Of a stretch of 64,000 nt of DNA, positions 63,916 through 64,000 are shown piece after piece. The notes beneath the pieces were generated by a model. It searched no databases. It was not told the DNA's origin and saw nothing but the letters and a program-made list of their open reading frames with translations. The stretch is from the NCBI RefSeq assembly GCF_026339875.1, contig NZ_JAPEPZ010000004.1, positions 1-64,000 of the forward strand. Reading direction: 5' to 3'. The stretch's first letter is position 1. Each line of letters opens with the position of its first letter. The DNA comes from Streptomyces sp. NBC_01571. GTDB taxonomy: Bacteria; Actinomycetota; Actinomycetes; Streptomycetales; Streptomycetaceae. A program made the translations under genes and the position numbers.

Positions 63916-64000
63916 GGCGGTCTCCCTTCCGGCGGGGCGGCGTGGCGTGACAGGGGTGTTGAGCGCGGACGGCGTCATGACCGGTCTTCGACCTGCTGCG

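Noticed and set aside
1..64000. tRNA, rRNA or CRISPR arrays
   Set aside because: No cloverleaf-like or conserved rRNA sequence and no regularly spaced identical repeats were seen on either strand.

Overview
The window reads as accessory DNA from a high-GC actinomycete, almost certainly Streptomyces. The support is the very high GC with third-position GC bias, frequent GTG starts, XRE/TPR and PucR regulators, an actinobacterial HTH/ImmA/MAB_1171c/FAD-oxidoreductase set, and several IS families. Intact operons alternate with broken genes and nested insertion sequences, as expected of a chromosome arm, plasmid or old genomic island. I saw no tRNA, rRNA or CRISPR.

Layout. (a) 300-4320: relic of a secondary-metabolite cluster: DpgA-type type III PKS, DpgB-type hydratase, dTDP-glucose 4,6-dehydratase and sugar aminotransferase, each with a nonsense codon, frameshift, lost start or truncation. 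(b) 4547-8465: a membrane protein convergent with a compact lasso-peptide-like RiPP cluster on the minus strand: a 38-residue precursor, a fused RRE/B2 protease and an asparagine-synthetase-like cyclase. A decayed second precursor copy, with a recognisably similar upstream region, lies at 11832-11990. (c) 8668-14709: gene remnants and nested mobile elements. An ISAs1-family element with inverted repeats and a 9-bp target duplication sits in an IS5-type remnant. An IS5-family element flanked by CTAG sits in a dead IS110-family element.

(d) 14808-36072: a large co-directional block (one gene reversed) of signal-peptide-less cell-wall lytic enzymes with endolysin-type binding modules, an SNase-like nuclease and a phospholipase D-like protein, followed by a tight four-gene run: WD40 protein, then 966-, 840- and 2001-residue proteins of unknown role. 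This is the best candidate for an undescribed system. (e) 36102-37000: scraps of a phosphotransferase, a metallophosphoesterase and a KsgA-like methyltransferase. (f) 37191-41488: XRE/TPR regulator, small membrane proteins and an HTH protein of plasmid or integrative-element type.

(g) 41532-48303: a minus-strand biosynthetic operon with mostly 4-nt overlapping stop/start codons: two MFS transporters, an EgtD-like methyltransferase, an ATP-grasp ligase, a stand-alone TrpA and a GNAT/FemX-like acyltransferase, possibly making an indole- or betaine-containing peptide-like product. (h) 48598-57981: secreted SH3-like protein, PucR-type regulator, SDR scrap, the four-gene HTH/ImmA/MAB_1171c/FAD module, a broken small gene, a transposase scrap and an ATPase-like protein. 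(i) 58217-63915: secreted lamin-tail protein, SRAP peptidase, Doc-like toxin with antitoxin, pentapeptide-repeat protein and small unknowns. Functional calls come from reading the translated sequence and remembered family motifs; no database search was possible.
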